A stretch of DNA of 64,000 bases from Leifsonia sp. fls2-241-R2A-40a (GTDB taxonomy: Bacteria > Actinomycetota > Actinomycetes > Actinomycetales > Microbacteriaceae). The notes below the pieces were generated by a model that saw only the letters and a list, made by a program, of their open reading frames with translations, did not search any database and had not been told where the DNA came from. This document shows, in pieces, positions 8,019 through 17,992 of the stretch. The number at the start of each line of letters is the position of its first letter. Position 1 is the first letter of the stretch. The position numbers and the translations under genes were made by a program. The stretch lies in contig NZ_JARVRS010000001.1 in NCBI RefSeq assembly GCF_030209575.1, positions 1 to 64,000 on the forward strand, given 5' to 3'.

Positions 8019-9284
8019 ATGACTTCCGACGAGCGCCCCTTCAGCTTCCGCTCCGTCGCCCTCGCTGCGTTCCTCCCGACACTCCTCTTCTCGATCGGCG
8101 AAGGGGCGATCATCCCGATCATCCCGGTCGCGGCGGGCAACCTCGGCGCCGGGCTCGCGATGGCCGGATTCATCGCGTCGATGGTGATGCTCGGCGAACT
8201 GGTGGGCGACATCCCCAGCGGCTGGGTGGTGTCGCGGGTCGGGGAGCGCACCTCGATGCTCGGCGCGGCCGTCGTCGCGATCGGCGGCGTCGTGATCTGC
8301 CTGCTCGCGCCGAACTACTGGGTGCTGATGGGCGGGATCTTCCTCGTCGGGATCGCGACGGCCGTGTTCGCACTGGCGCGGCACGCCTTCATGACCTCCT
8401 ACGTCCCGGCCAGGTACCGGGCACGGGCGCTCTCGACGCTCGGCGGCATCTTCCGGGCCGGGTGGTTCGTCGGCCCGCTCATCGCGTCGGCCGTGATCGC
8501 GGCCACCGGGTCGACGCAGTCCGTCTTCTGGATCTTCATCGTCAGCTGCCTGGGCTCCGTGATCGTGCTGCTGGCGCTGCCGGATCCGGAGAAGATGTTC
8601 GGTCCGTCCACGCGGGTGGCCGACGAATCCGGCGCACAGGTGACCGAGGGAGAGGAGGATGCGGAAGAGCGGACGCACGGCCTGTTCCGCACGATCTGGT
8701 CGTTCCGCGAGGTGCTCATGCGGATGGGCGCCGGCGTCTCGCTGGTGGCGGCGATCCGCTCCGCCCGCACGGTGCTCATGCCGCTGTGGGCCGTGTCCAT
8801 CGGCCTGAGCGAGTCCAACACCGCCCTCATCATCGGCATCGCAGGCGCCGTCGACTTCGCGCTCTTCTACGCCAGCGGGCAGATCATGGACCGGTTCGGG
8901 CGCATGTGGAGCGCCATCCCCTCCATGATCGGGCTCGGACTGGGCTTCATCCTGCTGGCCTTCTCGCACGACCTGAGCTCGCGCGTCGCCTGGTACATCG
9001 GCGTCTCGCTGTTCCTCTCCGTCGCCAACGGGATCGGCTCGGGCATCGTCATGACCCTGGGCGCAGACCTCGCGCCGAAGGACCGGCCGGCCCCGTTCCT
9101 GGGGGCCTGGCGGTTCTCCGCCGATGCCGGGCAGGCCGCCGCTCCCCTCTTCGTCTCCCTGCTCACGGCGCTCGTGTCGATCTCCTTCGCGAGCGGCGTG
9201 ATGGGCGTGCTGGGGCTGGCGGGCGCCGCCATGCTCGCCCGCTACATCCCGCGCTACGTGCCCCGGAGGCCCCGCCCGGCCTGA
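8019..9284 (+). CDS. MFS transporter, probable drug/metabolite exporter
   Basis: A 421-residue major facilitator superfamily protein with about 12 transmembrane helices in two halves. The loop between helices 2 and 3 carries the exporter-type motif SGWVVSRVGERTSM (compare GxxxDRxGRR), and a related copy, SGQIMDRFGRMWSA, occurs in the second half. A charged central cytoplasmic loop separates the halves (residues about 198-225, rich in Glu). ATG at 8019 was chosen because the first helix begins 20 residues later. Substrate is unknown. It stands alone on the plus strand, divergent from the toxin-antitoxin operon. Confidence 0.85.
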   Translation: MTSDERPFSFRSVALAAFLPTLLFSIGEGAIIPIIPVAAGNLGAGLAMAGFIASMVMLGELVGDIPSGWVVSRVGERTSMLGAAVVAIGGVVICLLAPNYWVLMGGIFLVGIATAVFALARHAFMTSYVPARYRARALSTLGGIFRAGWFVGPLIASAVIAATGSTQSVFWIFIVSCLGSVIVLLALPDPEKMFGPSTRVADESGAQVTEGEEDAEERTHGLFRTIWSFREVLMRMGAGVSLVAAIRSARTVLMPLWAVSIGLSESNTALIIGIAGAVDFALFYASGQIMDRFGRMWSAIPSMIGLGLGFILLAFSHDLSSRVAWYIGVSLFLSVANGIGSGIVMTLGADLAPKDRPAPFLGAWRFSADAGQAAAPLFVSLLTALVSISFASGVMGVLGLAGAAMLARYIPRYVPRRPRPA

Positions 9285-9347
9285 TCGCGGAATACCCTCG
9301 TCATCGAAAGCGGTTGTATCCATGCAAACGCATGAGACGAGGATGAG

Positions 9348-10385
9348 ATGACCGGAAAGCTTCAGCTGGGGATCGACACGTTCGGCGACGTGACCCGGGA
9401 TGCGGACGGCGCGCCGCTGCCGCAGGCGCAGGTGCTGCGCAACGTCGTCGCCGAGGGAGTGCAGGCCGACCGCGTCGGCCTCGACTTCTTCGGAGTGGGC
9501 GAGCACCACCGCGAGGACTTCGCCGTCTCCGCCCCCGAAGTCGTCCTGGCGGCGATCGCGGGGCAGACCGAGCGCATCCACCTCGGGTCGGCCGTGACCG
9601 TGCTGAGCTCGGACGACCCGGTCCGGGTGTTCCAGCGCTTCGCGACGCTCGACGGCATCTCGGGCGGCCGGGCGGAGGTCATCCTGGGGCGCGGCTCCTT
9701 CATCGAGTCGTTCCCGCTGTTCGGCTACGACCTCGCGAAGTACGAGGAGCTGTTCGAGGAGAAGCTGAACCTGTTCGCAGAGCTGCGCAAGCAGGAGCCT
9801 GTCACGTGGACGGGCGAACTGCGTCCCTCCCTCACCGATCAGTCGGTCTACCCGCACGTCGAGAACGGCCGGCTGAAGACCTGGGTCGGCGTCGGCGGGA
9901 GCCCGGAGTCGGTGGTGCGCGCTGCGCACTACGGTTTCCCTCTCGTCCTCGCCATCATCGGCGGCGGTCCGATGCGCTTCCAGCCGCTGGCGGAGCTGTA
10001 CCGCAAGGCTCTGGAGCAGTTCGGACAGGACACGACCCTCCCGATCGGCGTGCACTCCCCCGGTTTCATCGCCGAGACGGACCAGGAGGCCAAGGACATC
10101 CTGTGGCCGCATTACGAGGTCATGACCAACCGCATCGGCCGCGAGCGCGGCTGGCCGCCGGCGTCCCGCGCACGCTTCGAGCACGAGGCCGGAGCGGACG
10201 GAGCCCTCGTCGTCGGGTCGCCGGAGACGGTCGCGCAGAAGATCGCGTACGCGGCGAAGGGGCTCGGCGCCTCCCGTTTCGACATCAAGATGAGCAACGG
10301 GACGCTCCCCCACGACGACCTGATGCGGTCCATCGAGCTCTACGGCACCGAGGTGGCGCCGCGCGTGCATGAGCTAATGTCGTAG
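9348..10385 (+). CDS. LLM-class flavin-dependent oxidoreductase
   Basis: A 345-residue luciferase-like TIM-barrel monooxygenase. Such enzymes use reduced FMN or F420 to oxidise small molecules. Family motifs include GVGEHHREDFAVSAPEVVLAAIA near residue 50, IHLGSAVTVLSSDDPVRVFQRFATLD near 80-105, and GGRAEVILGRGSF. The C-terminal part has VVGSPETVAQKIAYAAKGLG, which closes the barrel in this family. A ribosome site (GAGACGAGGATG) lies just upstream. The substrate cannot be deduced, and the MFS exporter 63 bases upstream on the same strand is a possible functional partner. Confidence 0.9.
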   Translation: MTGKLQLGIDTFGDVTRDADGAPLPQAQVLRNVVAEGVQADRVGLDFFGVGEHHREDFAVSAPEVVLAAIAGQTERIHLGSAVTVLSSDDPVRVFQRFATLDGISGGRAEVILGRGSFIESFPLFGYDLAKYEELFEEKLNLFAELRKQEPVTWTGELRPSLTDQSVYPHVENGRLKTWVGVGGSPESVVRAAHYGFPLVLAIIGGGPMRFQPLAELYRKALEQFGQDTTLPIGVHSPGFIAETDQEAKDILWPHYEVMTNRIGRERGWPPASRARFEHEAGADGALVVGSPETVAQKIAYAAKGLGASRFDIKMSNGTLPHDDLMRSIELYGTEVAPRVHELMS

Positions 10386-10401
10386 CCGCGCACAGCGCGC
10401 C

Positions 10402-10483
10402 GCGGGAGTGGTGAAATTGGCAGACACGCAGGATTTAGGTTCCTGTGCTTCACAGCGTGAGGGTTCGAGTCCCTTCTCCCGCA
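10402..10483 (+). tRNA. tRNA-Leu (anticodon UAG)
   Basis: Acceptor arms GCGGGAG (10402-10408) and CTCCCGC (10476-10482) pair fully, with A as discriminator. The anticodon stem CAGGA/TCCTG encloses loop TTTAGGT, giving anticodon TAG, and a class II long variable arm is present (GCTTCACAGCG). The T-loop is GGTTCGAGTCC. The full CCA is not encoded. It starts 17 bases after the oxidoreductase stop. Confidence 0.95.
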
Positions 10484-10610
10484 CCTCGAGGTAGACCTCA
10501 GGGATGATCTTCGCCGGTGGCGTCCTAATTCGCACGCTTCGTGCAGCTTCCCGTCATCAGCCGCCGCTAAACTCGGGCACAGCTTTCCCACCGATCCCTC
10601 CTGGAGAACC

Positions 10611-11354
10611 GTGATCCATCACGCCGGCCTCATCCCGTGGCTCGACCCTCACACGATCATCGACTCCGCGGGCCCGTGGGCGCTGCTGGTCGTGTGCGGA
10701 ATCGTGTTCGCCGAGACCGGCCTGCTGATCGGCTTCCTCTTCCCGGGCGACACGCTCCTGATCATCTCGGGGCTGCTCACCCATACCTCGCACGTCTTCG
10801 GGCTCGACATCTGGTGGGTGGCGCTCGCGATCGCGTTCGCGGCCTTCATCGGCGGCGAGGTGGGCTATCTGATCGGCCACAAGGCCGGTCCACGGATCTT
10901 CGAACGCAAGGAGTCCGGCCTCTTCTCGATGGAGAACGTGCGGCGCACCAACGCGTTCTTCGAGCGCTTCGGCGCCCTCGCGATCATCGTCGCCCGCTTC
11001 GTGCCGATCGTCCGGACGTTCGCGCCGGTCGCCGCGGGCGTCGGCCACATGAGCTACCGCAAGTACTCGCTCTACAACGCCCTCGGCGCACTGCTCTGGG
11101 GCGCCGGCGTCACCTACTTCGGTTACCTGATCGGCTACATCCCGCCGGTCGCGAACTTCGTCTCCAGCTACATCGACATCATCCTGATCGGCGCGGTGCT
11201 GATCACCCTGGTGCCGACGCTGTTCCACTACTTCCAGTCGTCCCGCAAGGCCAAGCGCAAGGCTGCCGTCGAGGGCACCGCGGGCGACGCCGCGGCTCCG
11301 CCCACCATCGAGCCGGAGCCCTCCCGCCCGGAGCCCTCCCGCCCGGAGGCCTGA
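10611..11354 (+). CDS. DedA family membrane protein
   Basis: A 247-residue inner-membrane protein of the DedA/VTT (SNARE-associated) family, members of which act in undecaprenyl-phosphate or phospholipid flipping and envelope homeostasis. The family signatures are present: EVGYLIGHKAGPRIFERK, the FxRFxxPxRxxxPxxAG equivalent at ARFVPIVRTFAPVAAG, and YNALGALLWG. A Pro/Glu-rich repeated tail (EPEPSRPEPSRPEA) ends the protein. The GTG start at 10611 has a good ribosome site (CTGGAGAACC). It is monocistronic. Confidence 0.93.
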   Translation: MIHHAGLIPWLDPHTIIDSAGPWALLVVCGIVFAETGLLIGFLFPGDTLLIISGLLTHTSHVFGLDIWWVALAIAFAAFIGGEVGYLIGHKAGPRIFERKESGLFSMENVRRTNAFFERFGALAIIVARFVPIVRTFAPVAAGVGHMSYRKYSLYNALGALLWGAGVTYFGYLIGYIPPVANFVSSYIDIILIGAVLITLVPTLFHYFQSSRKAKRKAAVEGTAGDAAAPPTIEPEPSRPEPSRPEA

Positions 11355-11506
11355 GCCCCGCTTTCCGTACCGTCGGAGGACGCCCCGCAATTCTCCGACG
11401 CACCGCGGCCCGGACGGAGTTCCGGCGCCGCAGGGCGCAGATCTCCGACGATGCGGGCGGGATCTCCTACGTTACGGGCACAGCCGCGCGCAGCGCGCGC
11501 CGCCGC

Positions 11507-12409
11507 TCAGCGGTGGAACTCGTCCTCGTGGGCGGCGTGCTCCGCCGGCTCCAGCTGGAAAGTGGAGTGCTCCACGTCGAAGTGCTTCGACAGGCAGCCG
11601 GAGAGCTCGTCGAGCAGCGCGCCGGTGCGTCCGGTCCGGAACACGGACGGGTCACAGACCACATGAGCGCTGAACACCGGCGCCCCGGAGGTGATCGCCC
11701 AGACATGCACGTCGTGGACGGCCACGACTCCCGTCGTGCCGAGGATGTGGTCCCGGATCTCCGCGACGTCGGTGTCCGCCGGCGCCGCTTCGCTCAGCAC
11801 GCGCACCACGTCGCGCAGAAGGGACACGGCGCGCGGCACGATGAGCACGGCGATCAGCAGCGAGGCGATGGCGTCGGCTGGGGCGAAGCCGGTGGTCAGG
11901 ATGACGACGGCGGCCACGATGACGAGCGCCGACCCGATGAGGTCGCCGAGCACCTCGAGGTACGCCCCCCGCATGTTGATCGAATGTCCCGCGGCGGGGC
12001 GGAGAAGCAGTAGCGCGCCCAGGTTCGCGATCAGGCCGATGACGGCGACGATCAGCATCGGGATGCTGTGCACCTCGGTCTCGCCGCCGACCAGTCGGCC
12101 GATGGCACCGATCGTCACAGTGACGGAGACGGCGACCAGGATGAGCCCGTTGATGAGGGCGCCGAACACCTCCACCCGCTGGAAGCCGAACGTCTGCCGG
12201 TCGGTGGCCGGACGGGCCGCCACGATGGTCGCCATGAGCGCGATGATGAGTCCCGCGAGATCGCTCACCATGTGGCCCGCGTCGGCCAGCAGCGCGAGCG
12301 AACCGCTCAGCCAAGCGCCGATCAGCTCGACGACGAGCACCGCCGCGACGATGCCGATGGCGATCGTCAGGCGGGTGCGGTTGGCGCCGTGGCCGTGGTC
12401 GTGACTCAT
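11507..12409 (-). CDS. cation diffusion facilitator (CzcD/ZitB-type) metal exporter
   Basis: A 300-residue CDF transporter that exchanges Zn2+ or a related divalent metal for protons. It opens with a short His-rich tail (MSHDHGHG). Helix 2 carries the metal-binding pair in LALLADAGHMVSD, and helix 5 has the second pair in YLEVLGDLIGSA. The usual six helices are followed by a cytoplasmic domain with HDVHVWAITSG, conserved in the CzcD subgroup. The H/D arrangement in helix 2 favours zinc or cobalt; this is family knowledge. It is monocistronic, convergent with the DedA gene. Confidence 0.93.
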   Translation of the reverse strand: MSHDHGHGANRTRLTIAIGIVAAVLVVELIGAWLSGSLALLADAGHMVSDLAGLIIALMATIVAARPATDRQTFGFQRVEVFGALINGLILVAVSVTVTIGAIGRLVGGETEVHSIPMLIVAVIGLIANLGALLLLRPAAGHSINMRGAYLEVLGDLIGSALVIVAAVVILTTGFAPADAIASLLIAVLIVPRAVSLLRDVVRVLSEAAPADTDVAEIRDHILGTTGVVAVHDVHVWAITSGAPVFSAHVVCDPSVFRTGRTGALLDELSGCLSKHFDVEHSTFQLEPAEHAAHEDEFHR

Positions 12410-12493
12410 CTCGCTTCTACGGTAGATAGAACTTCCGGCGACCGCCAGGGGCGGCGGCTAGTTGGGAATGAGTGCCGTTCTCAGAGCCGGCCG

Positions 12494-13081
12494 TCACGCC
12501 AGCGCGCGGAGCGCCGGAACGATGGCCGCAAGCGCACGCGCGCGGTGGCTCTCGGCGTTCTTCGCCTCCGGCGCCAGCTCCGCCGCGGTGCCCTCGCGGC
12601 CGTCGGGAAGGAAGATCGGGTCGTAGCCATGGCCGTTCTCCCCGCGCGGCTCGTGCGCGATCCGGCCCGGCCAGACACCCTGGACGACCGTCGGCTCGCC
12701 GCCCGGCACCAGCAGCGCCAGCGTGGCGGCGAAGTGGGCGCCGCGGTCGGCGTCCGGGATGTCGGCCAACTGATCGAGCAGCAGGCGCAGGTTCGCCTCA
12801 GCGTCGCCGTGCAAGCCCGCCCAGCGGGCGGAGAAGATCCCGGGGGCCCCGCCCATGACATCCACGCAGATGCCGGAGTCGTCGGCGAGCGCCGGCAGCC
12901 CGGTGTGCTCGACAGCGGCACGCGCCTTGATCAGGGCGTTCTCCTCGAAGCTCACGCCGTCCTCGACGGGTTCCGGTCCGTCGTACGCGACGATCTCCAG
13001 CCCCGGGACCTCGCGGCCGAGGATCTCCTGGAACTCGCGCGCCTTGTGCGCGTTGTGCGTGGCCAGCACGACGCGGACCAC
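12494..13081 (-). CDS. rdgB: XTP/dITP pyrophosphatase (RdgB/HAM1)
   Basis: A 195-residue housecleaning enzyme that hydrolyses dITP, XTP and related purine triphosphates to monophosphates, preventing their incorporation into nucleic acid. Family motifs are the N-terminal VVLATHNAHKAREF, the catalytic ALADDSGICVDVMGGAPG, SARWAG, and NGHGYDPIF near the C-terminus. The GTG start at 13081 is preceded by GGAGG at the proper distance and lies 2 bases after the rph stop, so it is the third gene of murI-rph-rdgB. Confidence 0.95.
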   Translation of the reverse strand: MVRVVLATHNAHKAREFQEILGREVPGLEIVAYDGPEPVEDGVSFEENALIKARAAVEHTGLPALADDSGICVDVMGGAPGIFSARWAGLHGDAEANLRLLLDQLADIPDADRGAHFAATLALLVPGGEPTVVQGVWPGRIAHEPRGENGHGYDPIFLPDGREGTAAELAPEAKNAESHRARALAAIVPALRALA

Positions 13082-13083
13082 GC

Positions 13084-13836
13084 TCAGACCTCCGCGTCGA
13101 CCGCGGGCGCGAGGGTGTCCGCCTGGATGCGCGCCAGATCGGTCGTGCCCGCGAGGGCCAGGTCGAGCAGCGAGTTCAGCTCGTTCCGGTCGAAGGGGGC
13201 GCCCTCGGCCGTGCCCTGCACCTCGACGAAGAGCCCGCGGCCGGTGACGACCACGTTCATGTCGGTCTCGGCCCGCACATCCTCGACGTAGGCCAGGTCG
13301 AGCATCGGCGTGCCGTCGATGATGCCGACGGAGATCGCCGACACCGAGTCGATGAGCGGCGTGGCCTTCTGGCCGATGAAGCGGTGCTCCCGGCCCCACT
13401 CCAGTGCCTCGGCGAGGGCCACGTAGGCTCCGGTGATGGCCGCGGTCCGCGTCCCGCCGTCGGCCTGCAGGACGTCGCAGTCGAGCACGATCGTGTTCTC
13501 GCCGAGGGCCTTCATGTCGACGACGGCGCGGAGGCTCCGTCCGACGAGCCGGCTGATCTCGTGCGTGCGGCCGCCGACGCGTCCCTTGACCGACTCCCGG
13601 TCCATCCGCTCGTTGGTGGAGCGCGGGAGCATCGCGTACTCGGCCGTGACCCAGCCGCGTCCCTTGCCGGACATCCAGCGGGGAACGCCGTTGGTGAAGG
13701 ATGCGGTGCACAGCACACGCGTGTTGCCGAAGGAGATCAGCGCGGAGCCCTCCGCCTGCCGGCTCCAGCCGCGCTCGATGGTGACCGGTCGCAGCTGGTC
13801 CGGGGTGCGCCCGTCGGCGCGGGTGATGTCGGTCAC
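13084..13836 (-). CDS. rph: ribonuclease PH
   Basis: A 250-residue phosphorolytic exoribonuclease that trims the 3' ends of tRNA precursors. Signatures are [19 protein letters not shown] at the start, [25 protein letters not shown] with ERMDRE, and [15 protein letters not shown] for the phosphate site. The GTG start at 13836 has GGAGAT upstream. It sits 32 bases after murI and 2 bases before rdgB, an arrangement that is common in actinobacteria. Confidence 0.96.
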   Translation of the reverse strand: MTDITRADGRTPDQLRPVTIERGWSRQAEGSALISFGNTRVLCTASFTNGVPRWMSGKGRGWVTAEYAMLPRSTNERMDRESVKGRVGGRTHEISRLVGRSLRAVVDMKALGENTIVLDCDVLQADGGTRTAAITGAYVALAEALEWGREHRFIGQKATPLIDSVSAISVGIIDGTPMLDLAYVEDVRAETDMNVVVTGRGLFVEVQGTAEGAPFDRNELNSLLDLALAGTTDLARIQADTLAPAVDAEV

Positions 13837-13868
13837 GGGGATCTCCTCGGTGGGTGGGATGGGAACGG

Positions 13869-14687
13869 TCAGAGCGGGAGTTCGATGACGCCGGTGTGCA
13901 CCAGATCGACCCGCGAGACCTCGGGGCCGATGAAGCGGTGGGCCAGGCGCAGGAAGTTGTCGGCGTCCGAGCCGGTCGCCTCGTAGCGGATGGTCGGCGG
14001 CAGGGAGGAGCGCCGCTCGAGACCCTGGCCGACCAGGGTGCGATACACGTCCTTCGCGGTCTCTGTGTCGCTGGAGACGAGCGAGACGCTCTCCCCCATG
14101 ACGTAGGAGATGGCGCCCTTGAGGAACGGATAGTGCGTGCAGCCGAGCACCAGGGTGTCGACGTCCGCCTCGCGGAGCGGCTGCAGGTACTCGGCGGTGA
14201 CGCGCAGCACCTCCTCCCCGCTGGTGATGCCGGCCTCGACGAACTCGACGAACCGGGGGCAGGCCTGCGTGAAGAGCTGGAGGGTCGGGGCGGCGGCGAA
14301 CGCGTCCTCGTACGCTCGCGATGCGATGGTGCCGACGGTGCCGATCACGCCCACCCGGCCGGTGCGCGTCGCTGCGACGGCTCGCCGCACAGCGGGCTGG
14401 ATGACCTCGATCACGGGGACGTCGTAGCGCTCGCGCGCATCCCGGAGCATGGCGGACGACGCGGTGTTGCAGGCGATGACCAGCATCTTGACGCCCTGGT
14501 CGACGAGGAAGTCGAGCACTTCGAGCGAGTACCGCCGGACGTCGGCGATGGACTTCGGGCCGTACGGCGAGTGCGCGGTGTCGCCCACGTAGAGGAGCGA
14601 CTCGTTGGGCAGCTGGTCGCGGATCGCCCGCGCGACGGTGAGCCCGCCCACCCCCGAGTCGAAGATCCCAATCGGCGCATCCGTCAC
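13869..14687 (-). CDS. murI: glutamate racemase
   Basis: A 272-residue cofactor-independent racemase supplying D-glutamate for peptidoglycan. The two catalytic cysteines lie in [10 protein letters not shown] and [12 protein letters not shown], and the N-terminal [13 protein letters not shown] supplies the conserved Asp-Ser. Length is typical. It is the first gene of the murI-rph-rdgB operon. The start lies 82 bases from the divergent pncB start, so a divergent promoter region is expected at 14688-14769. Confidence 0.96.
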   Translation of the reverse strand: MTDAPIGIFDSGVGGLTVARAIRDQLPNESLLYVGDTAHSPYGPKSIADVRRYSLEVLDFLVDQGVKMLVIACNTASSAMLRDARERYDVPVIEVIQPAVRRAVAATRTGRVGVIGTVGTIASRAYEDAFAAAPTLQLFTQACPRFVEFVEAGITSGEEVLRVTAEYLQPLREADVDTLVLGCTHYPFLKGAISYVMGESVSLVSSDTETAKDVYRTLVGQGLERRSSLPPTIRYEATGSDADNFLRLAHRFIGPEVSRVDLVHTGVIELPL

Positions 14688-14769
14688 AGCACTCCAGCCT
14701 ACCCGTCCGGGATGCGCGCGAGCCCGAGCGCGGCCGCCGTGCGCGAACGCGCGTGAGTAGGCTGGCGTC

Positions 14770-16089
14770 GTGACAGAGCGAGCAGCGTCTTCCGCTTTCC
14801 TGACCGACCGCTACGAGCTGACGATGCTCGACGCCGCGCTCCTCGCCGGGACGCACGACCGGGAGTGCGTCTTCGAAGCGTTCACCCGCCGCCTCCCCGC
14901 CGGGCGTCGCTACGGGGTGCTCGCCGGGACGGGCCGTCTGCTCGAACTGATCGAGCAGTTCCGGTTCGGGGATGCGGAGCTCCAGTTCCTCCGCGACAAC
15001 CACATCGTGCGCGACGAGACCGTCGACTGGCTCGCCGACTACCGCTTCTCGGGGACCATCCGCGGCTACCGGGAGGGCGAGCTCTTCTTCCCCGGGTCCC
15101 CGTTCTTCATCGTGGATGCGCCCTTCGCGGAGGGCGTTATCCTCGAGACCCTGCTCCTCAGCGTCTTCAACTACGACTCGGCCGTCGCATCCGCGGCGGC
15201 CCGCATGGTCGCGGCGGCGGTCGGGCGCCCGCTGGCCGAGATGGGATCGCGCCGGGCGAACGAGCGCTCGGCGGTCGCCGCCGCGCGCGCCGCCTTCATC
15301 GCCGGCTTCTCCGCGACCTCCAACCTCGAGGCCGGCCGCACCTGGGGCGTCCCGACGATGGGGACGGCCGCGCACGCGTTCACGCTGCTGCACGACAGCG
15401 AGGAGGCCGCCTTCCGGGCCCAGGTGGATGCGCTCGGCCCGGGCACGACGTTGCTGGTGGACACCTTCGACGTCCAGAAGGCCATCGAGACGGCGGTGAA
15501 GGTCGCCGGTCCCGAGCTCGGCGCGGTGCGCCTGGACTCGGGAGACCTCCCCAAGCTCGTGAAGCAGGTGCGCGAGCAGCTCGACTCGCTCGGCGCCACG
15601 AAGACGCGGATCACCGTCACCAACGACCTCGACGAGTTCACCATCGCCGCGCTCTCCGCCTCGCCCGTCGACTCGTACGGCGTCGGCACCTCCGTTGTGA
15701 CCGGCTCCGGCAGCCCCGCCTCGGGGATGGTCTACAAGCTGGTGGCGCACCGGAGCACCGGGAGCGACGGCGAGTGGATCCCGGTGGCCAAGAAGTCCGA
15801 CGGGAAGGCCAGCATCGGCGGACGCAAGCACCCCGTCCGGAGGCTGGACCCGACGGGGACGGCGGTGGCCGAGGTGGTCCACATCGTCGAGAAGGGCGAC
15901 ACCCCCGACGACACCGGGCGCGACCTGCTGGTCCCGCTGATCACGGACGGCGAGGTGCACACCGAGCACCTCGGGATCGAGGGGACGCGCCGCGCCCGCG
16001 ATCACTGCGCGATGGCGATGGACGAGCTGCCCGACGAGGCGTTCCGCCTGGGTCGCGGGGACCCCGTGCTGCCCACCCTCTTCGAGTAG
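14770..16089 (+). CDS. pncB: nicotinate phosphoribosyltransferase
   Basis: A 439-residue enzyme of NAD salvage that joins nicotinate to PRPP with ATP hydrolysis. It begins with the family opening [25 protein letters not shown] contains the histidine that is phosphorylated in the family, and [12 protein letters not shown] and [17 protein letters not shown] are the phosphoribosyl-binding strands. GVGTSVVTG closes the barrel. The start is GTG at 14770. It is divergent from murI and convergent with the DUF3039 gene, whose stop is only 8 bases away. Confidence 0.94.
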   Translation: MTERAASSAFLTDRYELTMLDAALLAGTHDRECVFEAFTRRLPAGRRYGVLAGTGRLLELIEQFRFGDAELQFLRDNHIVRDETVDWLADYRFSGTIRGYREGELFFPGSPFFIVDAPFAEGVILETLLLSVFNYDSAVASAAARMVAAAVGRPLAEMGSRRANERSAVAAARAAFIAGFSATSNLEAGRTWGVPTMGTAAHAFTLLHDSEEAAFRAQVDALGPGTTLLVDTFDVQKAIETAVKVAGPELGAVRLDSGDLPKLVKQVREQLDSLGATKTRITVTNDLDEFTIAALSASPVDSYGVGTSVVTGSGSPASGMVYKLVAHRSTGSDGEWIPVAKKSDGKASIGGRKHPVRRLDPTGTAVAEVVHIVEKGDTPDDTGRDLLVPLITDGEVHTEHLGIEGTRRARDHCAMAMDELPDEAFRLGRGDPVLPTLFE

Positions 16090-16097
16090 GCGCCGGT

Positions 16098-16376
16098 CTA
16101 CTCGGCGGTGAGGCCCTCGTAGATCTCACGGCAGGTCGGGCACACCGGGAACTTCTCGGGGTCGCGGTTGGGCGTCCACATCTTGCCGCACAGCGCCTTG
16201 ACCGGCTTGCCGGTCATGGCGGACTCGAGGATCTGCTCCTTCTTCACGTAGTGCGAGAAGCGCTCGTGATCCCCCGGCTCCTGGTTCTGCAGGAGCTCCT
16301 CGAGCTCGCGGTCGAGCGTGGTCGCACCGCCGCCGGAGGGCTGGCCACCGGGCTCGGAGATGCTCGCTTCGTTCAT
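16098..16376 (-). CDS. DUF3039 family small protein
   Basis: A 92-residue actinobacterial conserved protein. The N-terminal third is low complexity; the C-terminal part has ALCGKMW and [13 protein letters not shown], three cysteines arranged like a small zinc site, and [25 protein letters not shown], the conserved core. No experimental function is known to me. It is 38 bases downstream of an unrelated ABC permease stop-start boundary and is probably its own unit. Confidence 0.85.
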   Translation of the reverse strand: MNEASISEPGGQPSGGGATTLDRELEELLQNQEPGDHERFSHYVKKEQILESAMTGKPVKALCGKMWTPNRDPEKFPVCPTCREIYEGLTAE

Positions 16377-16414
16377 CCCCTCAGTCTAAGCGCTCCGCGC
16401 GACGAGGCAGCCGT

Positions 16415-17992
16415 TCAGTCGTTGCGGTTGGCGAACGCCATCAGCTCGGGTCCGCGGCGGTCGAACAGCCGGCCTCCGAGCCAGAGCCCGAAGAACAGCG
16501 TCCCGAAGCCGACCAGCACGGCGACGACCGGCGCGATGGCCAGCCAGAACGCGTTCACGGTCAGTCCGAGCACCAGGAACACCAGCACCGGCGAGGCAAG
16601 GATGAGGATGGCGAAGAAGCTGAGCGACTGGACCAGCGCGGCCGACGCGCCGGAGGTCTGCGGCTGCGTGAACGCGCTGTCGCCCGGCTTGGTCGCCGGA
16701 TACGGGAACAGGACGGACGAGATGCTGGACAGGCCGAGCCCGATCACCAGGATCGCTCCGCTCAGAGCGGCCACCGAGGGCAGCACCGCCCAGTCCCCGA
16801 AGACGATGGTCGTCGCGATCGAGCCGACGATCAGCACCGGGATCCCGACCACCACGGCCGGGAACATCCGGCCCGCGCGGTCCGCGAGGCCGCGTGTCCC
16901 GGAGACGACGTGGAGCCAGATGGCCGTGCTGTCGTAGGCGAGGTCGTTGTGGATGCTCCAACCCAGGAACAGGCATACCAGCGGCAGCGGGACCAGAGCG
17001 ATGAAGTGGGACGGCAGTCCTGCCAGGGCGAGGGCCACCACGACGAAGACCGGGATGACCGGGACCAGCACGATGGACACCCAGTAGCGGGCGTCGCGGC
17101 CCCAGTAGGTCATGGACCGCGCGGCGATGGCCGCCGTCGGGCCGCCCGGGAGACGGTCGAACCAGCCGAGACCGTGGTACGCCTTCGAGCGCGCCTCACG
17201 CTCGGGCGCCGCCACCACGCGGGCGACCAGGGCCACCCACCCCACCCACAGCAGGCCGAGGCAGACCACGGCGACGAGCAGCTGCAGCACCGCGGTGCCC
17301 CAGTCGCCCTGGGCCGCGGCGCCGGGAGCGGACCAGGCCGCACCCAGCGGCGTCCACGACAGCCAGCCGGCGAACCCGCCGAGGGTGGCGAGCCCGTCGC
17401 GGCCCCAGTCGACGGTCACGAGCAGCAGGATCACCGGCGCGATCAGCACCAGCAGCAGGATGCCGATGACCCCGCCCGCCTCGCGCGACCGGCGGGTGGA
17501 GAGCATCGAGTGGGCGATGGCGGTGGTCACGCGGGACAGCAGGATGCAGGTGAGGACAGCTACGGCGGCCGAGAGGAGCGCGACGAGGACGGTTCCCGCG
17601 TTCTGCGACCAGGTGATGACGGTCGCGGCGCTGCAGATGATGAGCACCAGCGACGGGACCCCGATGAGACCGGCCAGCAGCAGCCCGGTGGCGAGCGTGC
17701 GGTTCGGGATGCCGAACAGCGCGAACTCCTTCGGGTCGAGCGTGTCGTCCACACCGAACAGCAGCGGGAGCAGGGCGAACCCGGCGACCACGACCGACCC
17801 GATCACCACCACGACGCTGTGCGTGGCGGCGAGGTCGGAGACGACGCGGGCGGCGACCAGGGAACCGACGACCAGGACCGTGATGAACCCGCCGTACAGC
17901 AGGCCGATCACCAGTCCGAAGACCTGCCACGGGCTCCGCCGGAAGGCGTTGCCCATGATGCGCAGCTTCAGTCCGAGAAACTGTGCAACCAC
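16415..17992 (-). CDS. ABC transporter permease (large, ABC-2-like)
   Basis: A 525-residue integral membrane protein with about 12 predicted helices, for example VFGLVIGLLYGGFITVLVVGSL near residue 25 and LLLVLIAPVILLLVTVDW near 180. Its start overlaps the upstream ATPase gene by 25 bases, so the two form one transporter. The long cytoplasmic or surface segments between helices lack recognisable enzymatic motifs. The transported substrate is unknown; related actinobacterial permeases are usually annotated as multidrug or lipid exporters without proof. Confidence 0.85.
   Translation of the reverse strand: MVAQFLGLKLRIMGNAFRRSPWQVFGLVIGLLYGGFITVLVVGSLVAARVVSDLAATHSVVVVIGSVVVAGFALLPLLFGVDDTLDPKEFALFGIPNRTLATGLLLAGLIGVPSLVLIICSAATVITWSQNAGTVLVALLSAAVAVLTCILLSRVTTAIAHSMLSTRRSREAGGVIGILLLVLIAPVILLLVTVDWGRDGLATLGGFAGWLSWTPLGAAWSAPGAAAQGDWGTAVLQLLVAVVCLGLLWVGWVALVARVVAAPEREARSKAYHGLGWFDRLPGGPTAAIAARSMTYWGRDARYWVSIVLVPVIPVFVVVALALAGLPSHFIALVPLPLVCLFLGWSIHNDLAYDSTAIWLHVVSGTRGLADRAGRMFPAVVVGIPVLIVGSIATTIVFGDWAVLPSVAALSGAILVIGLGLSSISSVLFPYPATKPGDSAFTQPQTSGASAALVQSLSFFAILILASPVLVFLVLGLTVNAFWLAIAPVVAVLVGFGTLFFGLWLGGRLFDRRGPELMAFANRND

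Noticed and set aside
10402-10483. tRNA-Leu and tRNA-fMet as integration sites for mobile elements
   Set aside because: No integrase gene, direct repeat of the tRNA 3' end or foreign-looking block is next to either tRNA.
11355-11506. Repeated CTCCGACG motifs between dedA and the CDF gene
   Set aside because: Short GC-rich copies in a 150-base gap can occur by chance, and no consistent spacing or hairpin with a T-run was seen.
13084-16005. A 973-codon minus-strand ORF spanning rph, murI and pncB
   Set aside because: Only its last 250 codons correspond to real protein (RNase PH); the rest is antisense or out of frame with pncB and murI.
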